DNA of 64,000 bases, taken from Vreelandella lionensis. GTDB taxonomy: Bacteria > Pseudomonadota > Gammaproteobacteria > Pseudomonadales > Halomonadaceae. A program made the position numbers and the translations under genes. The DNA is taken from positions 124,001 through 188,000 of the forward strand of contig NZ_MWVI01000050.1 of the NCBI RefSeq assembly GCF_002087295.1, in the 5' to 3' direction. This document shows, one piece after another, positions 48,044 to 57,465 of the stretch; positions within the stretch are counted from its first letter, which is position 1; each line of letters starts with the position of its first letter. The notes beneath the pieces were generated by a model. The model made no database searches. It was not told the origin of the DNA and was given only the letters and a program-made list of their open reading frames with translations.

Positions 48044-49543
48044 ATGAATATCCTATTCGACGAGCGCCTTGATGGTGAGCTTGTCCGCCGTGATAAAGCT
48101 GAGGTGCTTAGCGACCTGCAAGGCGCCGTGCCCTCATTAACGCTGCTGCATCGGGAAGAAGATTTACGCCCTTTCGAGTGCGATGGCTTAGCCGCTTACC
48201 GCGTGCTGCCGATGTTGGTGGCCCTGCCGGAAACGCTGGCACAGGTCGAAGGCCTGTTAAAGCGCTGCCATGCACTGGGCGTACCAGTGGTGACCCGAGT
48301 CGCAGGCACCGGCCTTTCCGGTGGCGCGCTGCCGCTTGAGCAGGGCGTGCTGCTGGTCATGTCGAGGTTCAACCAAATTATTGCCGTTGACCCCGACGCG
48401 CGCATTGCCCGCGTTCAGCCTGGGGTGCGCAACCTTGCCATTTCCGAGGCGGCCGCCCCTTACGGGCTTTACTACGCCCCGGACCCCTCTTCGCAAATCG
48501 CCTGCTCAATTGGCGGCAACGTCGCCGAAAATGCCGGCGGCGTGCACTGCCTGAAGTACGGCCTCACCGTGCATAACGTGATGCGGGTGGATGTGCTGAC
48601 CATTGAAGGCGAGCACATGACGCTGGGCTCTGAAGCCCTGGATGCGCCCGGCTTTGATCTCGTGGCCCTGATGAACGGTTCAGAAGGCATGCTCGGGGTG
48701 GTCACGGAAATCACCGTGAAGCTGCTGCCCAAGCCGGAAACCGCCAAAGTGCTGATGGCCAGCTTCGATGATATCGAAAAAGCGGGCAGCGCGGTGGGCG
48801 ACATCATTGCCGCAGGCATTATCCCCGGTGGCCTGGAAATGATGGATAAGCTCGCCATCAAAGCCGCCGAAGATTTCATCAAGGCAGGCTACCCCGTGGA
48901 GGCCGAAGCCATTCTGCTCTGTGAGCTGGACGGTGTGGAAGCCGATGTGGACGACGACTGCGACCCCGTGCGCCGCGTACTGGAAAAGGCCGGAGCCACT
49001 AACATTCAACGGGCGCGGGACGAGGCCGAGCGCGCCAAGTTCTGGGCCGGACGCAAGAATGCCTTCCCTGCCGTAGGCCGTATGTCACCCGACTACTACT
49101 GCATGGATGGCACCATTCCCCGCCGCGAGCTGCCGCGCGTGTTGAAAGGCATTGCCGCACTTTCAGAAGAGAGCGGCCTGCCCGTGGCCAACGTATTCCA
49201 CGCGGGTGACGGCAATATGCATCCGCTGATCCTGTTCGATGCCAACAAAGAGGGCCAGCTTGCCCTGGCTGAAGACGTAGGCGGCAAGATCCTGGAGCTA
49301 TGCGTAGCCGCCGGTGGCTCGATTACCGGCGAGCATGGCGTGGGGCGCGAAAAAATCAACCAGATGTGCAGCCAGTTCCAGCCTGATGAGCTGACGGTCT
49401 TCCACGCGCTAAAAGCGGCGTTCGACCCCAAACGGCTGCTCAACCCAGGGAAAAACATTCCCACCCTGGCGCGCTGTGCCGAATTTGGCGCGATGCATGT
49501 GCATAACAACGAGTTACCGCATCCAGAACTGCCACGCTTCTGA
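48044..49543 (+). CDS. glcD: Glycolate oxidase FAD subunit GlcD
   Basis: Intact 499-residue FAD-linked subunit that oxidises glycolate to glyoxylate. FAD-binding (PCMH) marks: VPVVTRVAGTGLSGGALPLE and the loop DPSSQIACSIGGNVAENAGG. The C-terminal domain has the His/Glu active-site text NVFHAGDGNMHPLILFD and GEHGVGREK. ATG 48044 follows AGAGGAG. It works with GlcE and GlcF as a membrane-associated complex. Confidence 0.95.
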   Translation: MNILFDERLDGELVRRDKAEVLSDLQGAVPSLTLLHREEDLRPFECDGLAAYRVLPMLVALPETLAQVEGLLKRCHALGVPVVTRVAGTGLSGGALPLEQGVLLVMSRFNQIIAVDPDARIARVQPGVRNLAISEAAAPYGLYYAPDPSSQIACSIGGNVAENAGGVHCLKYGLTVHNVMRVDVLTIEGEHMTLGSEALDAPGFDLVALMNGSEGMLGVVTEITVKLLPKPETAKVLMASFDDIEKAGSAVGDIIAAGIIPGGLEMMDKLAIKAAEDFIKAGYPVEAEAILLCELDGVEADVDDDCDPVRRVLEKAGATNIQRARDEAERAKFWAGRKNAFPAVGRMSPDYYCMDGTIPRRELPRVLKGIAALSEESGLPVANVFHAGDGNMHPLILFDANKEGQLALAEDVGGKILELCVAAGGSITGEHGVGREKINQMCSQFQPDELTVFHALKAAFDPKRLLNPGKNIPTLARCAEFGAMHVHNNELPHPELPRF

Positions 49544-49560
49544 TGCTATAAGGATCGACC

Positions 49561-50661
49561 ATGACCGAACTAGCGATACACGCTGCCGACCTGGATATCG
49601 CCAATGAGCTGTGCGAACAGGTTCGTAGCGCCTACCACGACCGCACCCCGCTACGCATTGTAGCGGGCAACACCCGGGCCTTTTATGGCCGCCCGGTGGA
49701 AGGCACGGAACTCAATGTCGCAGCGCATAGCGGCATCGTCTCTTACGACCCTATCGAACTCGTCGTCACGGTGCGGGCAGGCACCCGCTTGAGCGCGCTG
49801 AACGCGGCGCTGGCAGAAAAACATCAGATGCTGCCTTTCGAGCCGCCCATTTTTGGCGACGCCAGCACCATTGGCGGTGCGGTGGCCACCGGTATGTCCG
49901 GCCCTCGCCGCCCTTGGGCAGGTGCTGCACGGGATTTCGTCCTGGGCACGCGAGTGATTACCCAAGAAGGCAAACTGCTGCGCTTTGGCGGCGAAGTGAT
50001 GAAAAACGTGGCCGGCTATGACCTTTCTCGCATGATGGCAGGTGCCCAGGGCACGCTGGGCGTGCTGGCCGATATCTCGTTTAAGGTGCTGCCCATTCCC
50101 ACCGCCAGCCACAGCCTGCGCCTTGAAATGGGCTTGCAAGATGCCTTAGCGAAGCTCTCTGAGGTTGGCCGCCAGCCGCTGCCTATTACCGCTGCGGCAT
50201 GGCACGCAGGTGAGCTGTTTATTCGGCTGGAAGGCGGTGAAAGCTCCGTCAAGGCCACGAAAGAGCGCCTGGGCGGTGAAGCGCTCTCTGCGGATTTCTG
50301 GCAACAGCTTCGTGACCAGCAGCATGGCTTTTTCAGCCTCAACGAAGGGCAAGCACTGTGGCGCCTCTCGCTACCGCCCCATACCCCAGCGCTAGAGCTC
50401 GCCGTTGATGAAAGCGATATCTTCTATGATTGGGGCGGCAGCCAGCGCTGGGTGAAAACCGCACTACCCGCAGACACGCTGCGCGATGAATGCCAGAAGG
50501 CCGGTGGCCACGCTACCTGCTACACCCCGCATGCCCAAGGGGGCGCGGAGTCACCGTTTACTCCGCTGAATGCTGTGGTCGAGAAGTACCATCGCAACCT
50601 GAAGGCCGAGCTGGATGCCCACGGCATTTTCAACCCTGGTCGTCTTTATGCGGCATTTTAA
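49561..50661 (+). CDS. glcE: Glycolate oxidase FAD-binding subunit GlcE
   Basis: A 366-residue FAD-binding subunit, shorter than GlcD. Marks: LRIVAGNTRAFYGRPVEG, PPIFGDASTIGGAVATGMSG and FGGEVMKNVAGYDLSRMM. It starts 17 bases after glcD with an AAGGA site. Intact. Confidence 0.94.
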   Translation: MTELAIHAADLDIANELCEQVRSAYHDRTPLRIVAGNTRAFYGRPVEGTELNVAAHSGIVSYDPIELVVTVRAGTRLSALNAALAEKHQMLPFEPPIFGDASTIGGAVATGMSGPRRPWAGAARDFVLGTRVITQEGKLLRFGGEVMKNVAGYDLSRMMAGAQGTLGVLADISFKVLPIPTASHSLRLEMGLQDALAKLSEVGRQPLPITAAAWHAGELFIRLEGGESSVKATKERLGGEALSADFWQQLRDQQHGFFSLNEGQALWRLSLPPHTPALELAVDESDIFYDWGGSQRWVKTALPADTLRDECQKAGGHATCYTPHAQGGAESPFTPLNAVVEKYHRNLKAELDAHGIFNPGRLYAAF

Positions 50662-50675
50662 TCAGGAGAGCTGAC

Positions 50676-51908
50676 ATGCAGACGCACTTTACCGATGCCG
50701 ACCGCCAAAAACCGCATATTCAGGAAGCCGAGCGCATTCTGCGTACCTGTGTGCACTGCGGCTTTTGTAACGCCACCTGCCCCACTTACCAGTTGCTGGG
50801 CGATGAGCGAGACGGGCCACGCGGGCGCATCTACTTGATGAAAGAGCTGCTGGAGAGCCGCGATGACGATGACCAAGTCACCGAAGAGACTCGCCTGCCC
50901 TTAGACCGCTGCCTGAGCTGCCGTAACTGTGAAACCACCTGCCCCTCCGGCGTGGAGTATCACAAGCTGTTAGATATTGGCCGCGCGGAAATCGACCGCC
51001 GCGTGCCGCGCCCAGCGGCAGAACGCGCTCAGCGCTATGCGCTGCGCAAAATGCTGGTCAACCCGAAACGCGTCAAAGCGCTGCTGACTGGGGGGCAAAC
51101 CTTCAAGCCTCTAGTGCCCGGCAAACTGCGTAGCAAAATGCCGCCCGCACCGGTCGATGCAGGCCAGCGACCCGACAGCCAGCGCCATGCCCGTAAGGTA
51201 TTAATCCTGGAAGGCTGCGTGCAGCCGGGCCTGTCGCCCAACACCAACGCAGCCACGGCTCGCCTGCTCGACCGCTTGGGCATCAGTGTTACGCCAATCA
51301 GTGAAGCCGGCTGCTGTGGTGCTATCGACTTCCACCTCAACGCCCAAGAAGCTGGCCGCGAGCGGATGCGTGCCAATATTGATGCCTGGTGGCCGCAAAT
51401 TGAGCAGGGTGTGGAAGCCATGGTCCAAACGGCCAGCGGCTGCGGCGCGTTCGTCAAAGAGTATGGTGATATGCTCAAGGACGACCCTGCCTACGCTGAC
51501 AAGGCCAAAAAAGTTAGCGAGCTGGCGAAGGATATCGTCGAAATACTGCGCGACGAGCCGCTGGAAGCACTTCAGCTTAAAGAGCACCAGCGCTTAGCGT
51601 TCCACTGCCCCTGCACACTGCAGCACGCTCAGAAACTCAACGGCGCCGTGGAAGGCGTGCTTAGCAAACTCGGCTTTGCACTAACGCCCGTGAAAGATGG
51701 CCACCTGTGCTGCGGCTCAGCGGGCACCTACTCGGTCACACAGCCAGAGCTCGCCACTCAGCTGCGCGATAACAAGCTGAATGCGCTGGAAGCAGGCAAC
51801 CCTGAGGTGATTGTGACCGCCAACATCGGCTGTCAAACGCACCTGGCCAGTGCCAACCGCACGCCGGTACGCCACTGGGTAGAAGTCGTGGACGCTGCCC
51901 TGGTATAA
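50676..51908 (+). CDS. glcF: Glycolate oxidase iron-sulfur subunit GlcF
   Basis: A 410-residue electron-transfer subunit with two 4Fe-4S clusters: CVHCGFCNATCP near residue 24 and CLSCRNCETTCP near 78. Two CCG (heterodisulfide-reductase-like) domains follow (ASGCGAF, HCPCTLQHAQK, GHLCCGSAGTY). ATG 50676 follows CAGGAG; the longer frame upstream lies inside glcE. Intact. Confidence 0.95.
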   Translation: MQTHFTDADRQKPHIQEAERILRTCVHCGFCNATCPTYQLLGDERDGPRGRIYLMKELLESRDDDDQVTEETRLPLDRCLSCRNCETTCPSGVEYHKLLDIGRAEIDRRVPRPAAERAQRYALRKMLVNPKRVKALLTGGQTFKPLVPGKLRSKMPPAPVDAGQRPDSQRHARKVLILEGCVQPGLSPNTNAATARLLDRLGISVTPISEAGCCGAIDFHLNAQEAGRERMRANIDAWWPQIEQGVEAMVQTASGCGAFVKEYGDMLKDDPAYADKAKKVSELAKDIVEILRDEPLEALQLKEHQRLAFHCPCTLQHAQKLNGAVEGVLSKLGFALTPVKDGHLCCGSAGTYSVTQPELATQLRDNKLNALEAGNPEVIVTANIGCQTHLASANRTPVRHWVEVVDAALV

Positions 51909-51990
51909 CCCTGAACACTCGCTGCGCTTTTCACAACGCATTAACTGTCGGGCGCAGCGCTTTAATCCCTATGATAAAAAGGAACCTTTG

Positions 51991-52392
51991 ATGCAAACCA
52001 AAGCTGTTTTAGGCCAAGCCGACGTTATCCAAGTCCTCGACGCTGCACAGAAAGAAGCTGACAACAACAGCTGGCCGGTCACCATTGCCGTCACCGACGA
52101 TGGCGGCCACCTGCTGGCACTGCGCCGTTTAGACGGTGCTGCCCCGTTCAGCGCCGATGTTGCTACCCAAAAAGCGCGTAGCGCGGCCCTGGGTCGTAAA
52201 GAGACCCAAGTGTTTGAAGAGATGATTAACGGTGGCCGTACGGCGTTTGTCTCTGCACCGCTACAGGGTCTGCTGTCTGGCGGCGTGCCGATCATCGTGG
52301 ATGGTCAAGTCGTCGGCGCTGTTGGCATCTCTGGCGTTAAGCCAGATCAAGACGTGGAAATTGCCAAAGCAGGCGTCAGCGCAATCGCCTAA
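51991..52392 (+). CDS. glcG: GlcG/HbpS-family protein
   Basis: A 133-residue protein of the GlcG (DUF336) family, usual last member of glc operons. Its role is undefined, with haem binding shown for a Streptomyces relative. Marks: WPVTIAVTDDGGHLLALRRL, KARSAALGRKET and GGVPIIVDGQVVGAVGISG. ATG 51991 follows AAAAAGGAACC. Confidence 0.93.
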   Translation: MQTKAVLGQADVIQVLDAAQKEADNNSWPVTIAVTDDGGHLLALRRLDGAAPFSADVATQKARSAALGRKETQVFEEMINGGRTAFVSAPLQGLLSGGVPIIVDGQVVGAVGISGVKPDQDVEIAKAGVSAIA

Positions 52393-52437
52393 CGCTTACC
52401 TAGTCAGTAACAAAAGCAAGTAACAGAAGTAAGTAAC

Positions 52438-52474
52438 AGCAGCGTGTAGCTCATTGACTGCACGCTGCTTTTTA
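52438..52474 (+). terminator. Terminator of the glc operon
   Basis: Stem AGCAGCGTG / CACGCTGCT with a 14-base loop, followed by TTTTAG. Confidence 0.8.
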
Positions 52475-52494
52475 GCATGTTATGTACACGCAAT

Positions 52495-52527
52495 AAAAAA
52501 GCCCGAATCATAGATTCGGGCTTTTTT
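52495..52527. terminator. Second, bidirectional terminator before the tRNA cluster
   Basis: Stem AAAAAAGCCCGAATC / GATTCGGGCTTTTTT with an ATA loop. On the minus strand it ends the tRNA transcript; on the plus strand it backs up the glc terminator. Confidence 0.93.
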
Positions 52528-52572
52528 GGAATTTTTTCGGCTTTATCTTAATGACTACCGACAGGTGCTTAA

Positions 52573-52650
52573 TGGCGGACCGGACGAGACTCGAACTCGC
52601 GACCCTCCGGCATGACAGGCCGGCATTCTAACCGACTGAACTACCGGTCC
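52573..52650 (-). tRNA. tRNA-Asp (GTC), copy 1
   Basis: Cloverleaf with acceptor GGACCGG / CCGGTCC, discriminator G and encoded CCA. Anticodon stem CCGGC / GCCGG holds loop CTGTCAT, anticodon GTC. T stem GCGAG / CTCGT. The variable loop AGGGTC is six bases, one more than in E. coli tRNA-Asp, so the gene is 78 rather than 77 bases. Identical to copy 2. Confidence 0.93.
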
Positions 52651-52696
52651 AAAGATGCATCACGGACTGCGTTACGTTTCCAGGGCACCAAATTAA

Positions 52697-52772
52697 TGGT
52701 GGGTGGTACTGGGTTCGAACCAGTGACCCCCAGCTTGCAAGGCTGGTGCTCTCCCAACTGAGCTAACCACCC
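52697..52772 (-). tRNA. tRNA with valine-type body and TGC anticodon, copy 1
   Basis: A 76-base tRNA with acceptor GGGTGGT / ACCACCC, discriminator A and encoded CCA. The body matches bacterial tRNA-Val(TAC) closely (TTAGCTCAG, GGGAGAGCACC, T stem ACTGG / CCAGT). The anticodon loop reads CTTGCAA, giving TGC, formally alanine, where tRNA-Val would have CTTACAA. The acceptor has G3-C70, not the G3-U70 pair that marks tRNA-Ala. Identity is therefore uncertain. Confidence 0.8.
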
Positions 52773-52823
52773 GGGGTATTGAAAGCTTATCGCTTATCAA
52801 TAGAACTACTTATTAAGTTATCG

Positions 52824-52901
52824 TGGCGGACCGGACGAGACTCGAACTCGCGACCCTCCGGCATGACAGGCCGGCATTCTAACCGACTGAACTACCGGTC
52901 C
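52824..52901 (-). tRNA. tRNA-Asp (GTC), copy 2
   Basis: Base-for-base identical to copy 1, including the six-base variable loop and encoded CCA. Part of a duplicated two-tRNA unit on the minus strand. Confidence 0.93.
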
Positions 52902-52971
52902 AAAGAAAGACACACTTACCATTTAAACTATTTATTAAAGCGGTTCAGAGGCGCTAAAACATTCACTTAAA

Positions 52972-53047
52972 TGGTGGGTGGTACTGGGGTCGAACCAGTG
53001 ACCCCCAGCTTGCAAGGCTGGTGCTCTCCCAACTGAGCTAACCACCC
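52972..53047 (-). tRNA. tRNA with valine-type body and TGC anticodon, copy 2
   Basis: Same as copy 1, including the CTTGCAA anticodon loop, but the T loop reads TTCGACC instead of TTCGAAC. The two copies are thus distinguishable and support the TGC anticodon separately. First of four tRNAs on the minus strand. Confidence 0.8.
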
Positions 53048-53117
53048 GGGGGTCACGTGGCGCTGCATTCTACAGAAGCCTCTTGGAATGTCAACACGTT
53101 GTGTTTAAATTTTTGAT

Positions 53118-53874
53118 TTAAACCAGCGTGCTGCACGTTCTCGCGGCAACCGCTAACTGAGCGCGGACGAAGGATGCCGCAACTATGGCTGCTTCGTCAA
53201 TCAAAACTTGCTGATTTACTCCAGAACTTCGTCGTGGCTTAAAATCATGGTCGCCATCGGTTAGGCCAATGAATGTGTAGAGAGTCAGGTAAAGCGTAGT
53301 GGGCCACCTCATCACGAGAGCCAAACGGATCACGCTCACCTTGCCGAATCAGCATAGGCATAGAAATGTCAGGAAAATGATCGGTGCGAAGGGAGTCGGG
53401 CTTTTTGGGTGGGTGAAACGGATAGCCTGCCGCAATGACACCTGCACAGCGATGCTGGCTGGCAAAGAGCGATGCCACACGCCCGCCCATGGATTTACCC
53501 CCAACCCACAAAGGCGAACCACTGCATGACGCCAGCAGGTCATACCAAGCGGCAAAGTGTTCCAGCGTTTTCTTGACGGGAGGCGGAGGCCGGCGCTTTG
53601 CTTCCTCGCTCATCTGCTGCATATAGGGGAAAGCGATCGCCCACACTTGTAGCCTCTCGCTGGCCAGCATCGCGGCAAATTGCCGCATAAACTCGGATAG
53701 GTGGCCTGCCCCGGCGCCATGGGCTAGCAGAATTCGCCCCAGTTCGGGGATGCCGGAGACGCTCACCGGGCCACCCCCCTCCACGAGAAACCGCTGAACA
53801 GCGGGGCTGGCGGGGCGTTCACCCAACGCCCCTGGGGGGGTGACCCCAAACCCAAGATTAGCGTAATAGGACAC
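53118..53874 (-). CDS. Alpha/beta-hydrolase of the KANSL3/Tex30-like family (one frameshift)
   Basis: About 252 residues. Motifs: RILLAHGAGAGHLSEFM near residue 50, then nucleophile-elbow text WVGGKSMGGRVASLFA (GKSMGG with Ser). Acid region LIRQGERDPFGSRDEV follows, and the C-terminal catalytic His sits in TDGDHDFKPRR. One extra G near 53264 (plus strand) breaks the frame just before that His (should read HIHWLTDGDHDF). GTG 53874 follows AGGAGGG. Substrate unknown. Confidence 0.8.
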
Positions 53875-53955
53875 TCAACCCTCCTAATAATTCAGCGTTA
53901 CATCCATTGGCGTGTTCAGCTTAGGGCGCGGCTGCGATAGAATCTAGGCCGGATC

Positions 53956-53969
53956 TTGACCTGCATCAT
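53956..53969 (+). promoter_or_regulatory. ANR/FNR-like box upstream of ccoN
   Basis: TTGACCTGCATCAT, two mismatches to TTGATNNNNATCAA, centred 77 bases before the ccoN start. cbb3 operons are classic FNR/ANR targets. Confidence 0.6.
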
Positions 53970-54039
53970 CAAGCGGGTTGCCGCACGCGTGCAAAATGCC
54001 ACGGGTTAACCCCCTAACCGCGTTCGATGGGACCATGAA

Positions 54040-55462
54040 ATGAGCACAGCATTGGAACACCCGACCTACAATTACAAGGTGGTTCGGCAGTTCGCGATTA
54101 TGACCGTTGTGTGGGGCATCGTAGGTATGACGCTTGGCGTTATCCTTGCCTCCCAACTGGTCTGGCCGCAGCTGAACCTCGGCCTACCTTGGACTAGCTT
54201 CGGGCGCCTGCGTCCGTTACATACTAACGCCGTTATCTTCGCCTTCGGTGGCTCAGCGCTTTTTGCGACGTCCTACTACGTCGTACAGCGGACCTGTCAG
54301 ACACGGCTGTTCTCTGACAAGCTCGCAGGTTCACCTTTTGGGGGTGGCAAGCGGTCATCCTGTCTGCAGTAGTAACGTTGCCGCTGGGCTACACCACTAC
54401 TAAAGAGTACGCAGAACTTGAGTGGCCGATCAATATACTGCTGGCGGTAGTATGGATCAGCTATGCGATCGTTTTCTTAATGACGATTAAGAAACGCACC
54501 ACGTCGCACATTTATGTGGCGAACTGGTTCTTTGCTGCGTGTATTCTGACCGTTGGCGTTCTGCCCATTGTTAATAACGCCGCAATTCCCGTCACGCCTA
54601 TGTACTCCACCTCGATTTACGCAGGTGCTGTCGACGCCATGGTGCAGTGGTGGTATGGCCATAACGCGGTCGGCTTCTTCTTGACCGCAGGTTTCTTGGG
54701 CATGATGTACTACTTCGTACCGAAGCAGGCAGAGCGTCCGATCTACTCCTCCCGTCTGTCTATCGTCCACTTCTGGGCGTTGATCATGATCTACATGTGG
54801 GCAGGTCCTCACCACCTGCACTACACCGCGTTGCCGAACTGGGCTCAGTCATTGGGTATGATTATGTCGATCATTCTGCTGGCACCTTCCTGGGGTGGCA
54901 TGATCAACGGCATGATGACCCTGTCAGGCGCTTGGCATAAGCTGCGCACCGACCCAACGCTGCGCTTCCTGGTAGTAGCTCTGTCGTTCTACGGCATGCC
55001 GACCTTTGAAGGCCCGTTGATGGCGATCAAGACCGTCAACGCGCTGTCGCACTACACCGACTGGACCATTGGGCACGTACACGCTGGCGCACTTGGCCGG
55101 GTAGCCATATCACCATCGGCTCTATGTACCACCTGATCCCGCGTGTTTTTGGCCGTACCGAAATGTACTCCGTTAACCTGATTGCTGTTCACTTCTGGCT
55201 GGCAACAATCGGCACCGTACTGTACATCGCTGCGATGTGGGTCAACGGCATCATGCAAGGCCTGATGTGGCGTGCAATCAACGCTGACGGCACGCTGAGG
55301 TACACCTTCGGGGAGTCTGTTGAAGCCAGCGGCCCCGGCTACATTGTCCGTATGATTGGCGGCCTTTTCTGGGTAACCGGCATGCTGATTATGGCGTTCA
55401 ACGTGTACATGACCGTGAAGCGTCGCGAAGCCATCGGCCTCACTGCGCCGCAAGCCGCTTAA
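54040..55462 (+). CDS. ccoN: cbb3 cytochrome oxidase catalytic subunit CcoN (two frameshifts)
   Basis: Haem-copper catalytic subunit reducing oxygen to water with high affinity; about 475 residues and 12 helices. Ligand segments: [14 protein letters not shown] (haem b His), [18 protein letters not shown] (CuB His), AGPHHLHYT (paired CuB His) and [17 protein letters not shown] (haem b3). One base is missing near 54327 (should read [12 protein letters not shown]) and one near 55110 (should read [15 protein letters not shown]). Arg stands where Trp is usual just before the second break (GALGRV), so that stretch is doubtful overall. Confidence 0.92.
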
Positions 55463-55481
55463 ACCGGGGAAGCTAAGACCA

Positions 55482-56089
55482 ATGAAACACGAGATTGATT
55501 AAAAGAACGTTGGCCTACTCGCCGTGTTGATCCTGGTTGTGATCAGCTTCGGTGGCTTGGCCGAAGTGGTACCGCTGTTCTTTCAAAAGCAGACTACCGA
55601 ACCAGTTGAGGGGCTACGCCCCTTAACCGCCCTGGAGCTTGAAGGGCGTGATATTTACCGTCGTGAAGGCTGTGTAGGCTGCCACTCCCAGATGGTGCGC
55701 CCCTTCCGCGCAGAAACCGAGCGCTACGGCCACTACAACGTAGCGGGCGAGCAGGTGTATGAGCACAACTTCTTGTGGGCTCCAAGCGTACCGGGCCTGA
55801 CTTGGCGCGTGTTGGTGGTCGTTACAGCGACGACTGGCCCCGTGCACCCCTGTACAATCCGCGCGACGTAGTGCCAGAGTCGATCATGCCAGCCTACCCC
55901 TGGCTGTTTGAGAACACCCTCGACGGCGAAGCCACACCGGATAAAATGCGTACCCTGCGTCAGCTAGGCGTGCCCTATACCGATGAAGATATCGACACTG
56001 CTACCGCTGATGTACGCGGCACCCAGGAAATCACCGCCCTAGTGGCCTACTTGCAGCAGCTAGGAACCGTGCTCGAGGGCACACGTTAA
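55482..56089 (+). CDS. ccoO: cbb3 oxidase monohaem subunit CcoO (in-frame TAA and one frameshift)
   Basis: Membrane-anchored cytochrome c, about 203 codons. The sequence starts ATGAAACACGAGATTGAT, then a TAA at 55500-55502, then [20 protein letters not shown] in the same frame. Family members have an uninterrupted MxHE...EKNxG start, so the stop is anomalous. The haem motif is [12 protein letters not shown] near residue 65. One G is missing near 55778 (should read [19 protein letters not shown]). The C-terminal part is complete. Both defects fall in an oxidase subunit that should be needed. Confidence 0.87.
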
Positions 56090-56092
56090 GTT

Positions 56093-56314
56093 ATGGATAC
56101 GGGAACTTTCCGCGGCCTTATCACGCTGATTTTGATCTTCGCTTTTATAGGCATCTTTTTTTGGGCCTACTCCAAGCGTCGCAAACCAGACTTTGACGAA
56201 GCGGCTAACCTGCCCTTCGCCGATGAAGAAGATAAGCAACCGCCCCGTGACAAGCATGTTTCGACAGAACACGAAGCGGATTCCCGCCACGACAGGGGAG
56301 ATAAGAATAGATGA
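56093..56314 (+). CDS. ccoQ: cbb3 oxidase small subunit CcoQ
   Basis: A 73-residue protein with one membrane helix (LITLILIFAFIGIFFWAYS) and an acidic then basic cytosolic tail, as in CcoQ/FixQ, which stabilises the oxidase. It starts three bases after ccoO and overlaps ccoP by ATGA. Confidence 0.9.
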   Translation: MDTGTFRGLITLILIFAFIGIFFWAYSKRRKPDFDEAANLPFADEEDKQPPRDKHVSTEHEADSRHDRGDKNR

Positions 56315-57240
56315 ATAATTTATGGGGTGACTCCCTATCCAGCTTCTGGAGCGCCTGGATTATTGTCGTCACGCTGGGCACGATCGCTCTGAGCGTTTGG
56401 ATTTTGTTAGCCAACCGCCGGACCGACAAAACCCCAGATGCTGATGGCAATATCGAAACCACTGGCCACGCGGCTGACGGCATTGAAGAGTATGACAACC
56501 CACTTCCGCAGTGGTGGTTTAAGCTCTTTATCCTGACCGTCGTATTTGCCCTTGGCTATCTGGTGCTCTACCCAGGCCTGGGTAACTACGCAGGCATACT
56601 GGGCTGGTCCCAGGAGAGCCAGTGGGAAGAGGAAGTGGCCGACGCCGAAGATCGCTTTACGCCGATTTTTGCTCAGTATCAGGAAGTACCGATTCCTGAC
56701 TTGGCGCAGGACCCGGAAGCCATGCAAGTGGCTGAACGTATCTTCCTGAACAACTGTGCCGTGTGTCATGGCTCTAATGCCCAGGGTGGTTACGGCTTCC
56801 CGAACCTGACCGACGACGACTGGCTCTACGGCGGTGAACCGGAAAATATTCTGACCACTCTGAACAACGGTCGTAACGGTTTGATGCCGTCTTGGCAGCA
56901 GCTCTGTGATAACAACATCGAGGATCTGACCCAGTATGTCCTGTCGCTGTCCGGTGAAGAGCATGATGCAGAGCGTGCCGCCAGCGGTGAAAGCACCTTC
57001 CTGGCAGCGTGTGCGGCGTGTCACACCCCCAGCGGAACAGGCAATATCGCACTTGGTGCGCCTAACCTGACCGACGACGTATGGCTCTACCTAGCACCCG
57101 GCCAGGGCGTTGACGACTCCATCCGCCAAACGCTGCGTAACGGTCGTAATGGCCACATGCCTGCCCAGGCAGCCTACATTGGTGAAGAGCGTGTTCACCT
57201 CGTAGCGGCCTACGTTTACAGCCTACGTTTCAACGACTAA
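56311..57240 (+). CDS. ccoP: cbb3 oxidase dihaem subunit CcoP
   Basis: Intact 309-residue subunit: two N-terminal helices, a conserved NPLPQWWFKLFILTVVFALG stretch, then two cytochrome c domains with CAVCHG near residue 150 and CAACHT near 234. Each has a downstream Met ligand (NGLMPSW, NGHMPAQ). It feeds electrons from soluble cytochrome c to CcoO and CcoN. Confidence 0.95.
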   Translation: MNNLWGDSLSSFWSAWIIVVTLGTIALSVWILLANRRTDKTPDADGNIETTGHAADGIEEYDNPLPQWWFKLFILTVVFALGYLVLYPGLGNYAGILGWSQESQWEEEVADAEDRFTPIFAQYQEVPIPDLAQDPEAMQVAERIFLNNCAVCHGSNAQGGYGFPNLTDDDWLYGGEPENILTTLNNGRNGLMPSWQQLCDNNIEDLTQYVLSLSGEEHDAERAASGESTFLAACAACHTPSGTGNIALGAPNLTDDVWLYLAPGQGVDDSIRQTLRNGRNGHMPAQAAYIGEERVHLVAAYVYSLRFND

Positions 57241-57277
57241 TCCCGTTGGTAGGCGTGTAACACCAAGGTGTATGAAG

Positions 57278-57304
57278 GGGTGCGGTTACATACCGCACCC
57301 TTTC
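57278..57304 (+). terminator. Terminator of ccoNOQP
   Basis: Perfect 9-bp stem GGGTGCGGT / ACCGCACCC with a 5-base loop and TTTCT, 38 bases after the ccoP stop. Confidence 0.8.
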
Positions 57305-57465
57305 TACATCTAGTGGCCGCTCAGCCATCCGCCTATCCGTTACACTATTGTTTAGCAATTTGTGTTTAGCGACTCGGCATATAGCGACGAGATCTAGGTC
57401 GCAGGGTTAACGTTACGCTAGCCATGCTGCCGCCCACTCCTGCCTATTGAGCTGCGATCACCGCC

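Noticed and set aside
52697-53047. Plain tRNA-Ala(TGC) call
   Set aside because: The anticodon is TGC, but the body matches tRNA-Val and the G3-U70 alanine signal is missing, so identity is left open.
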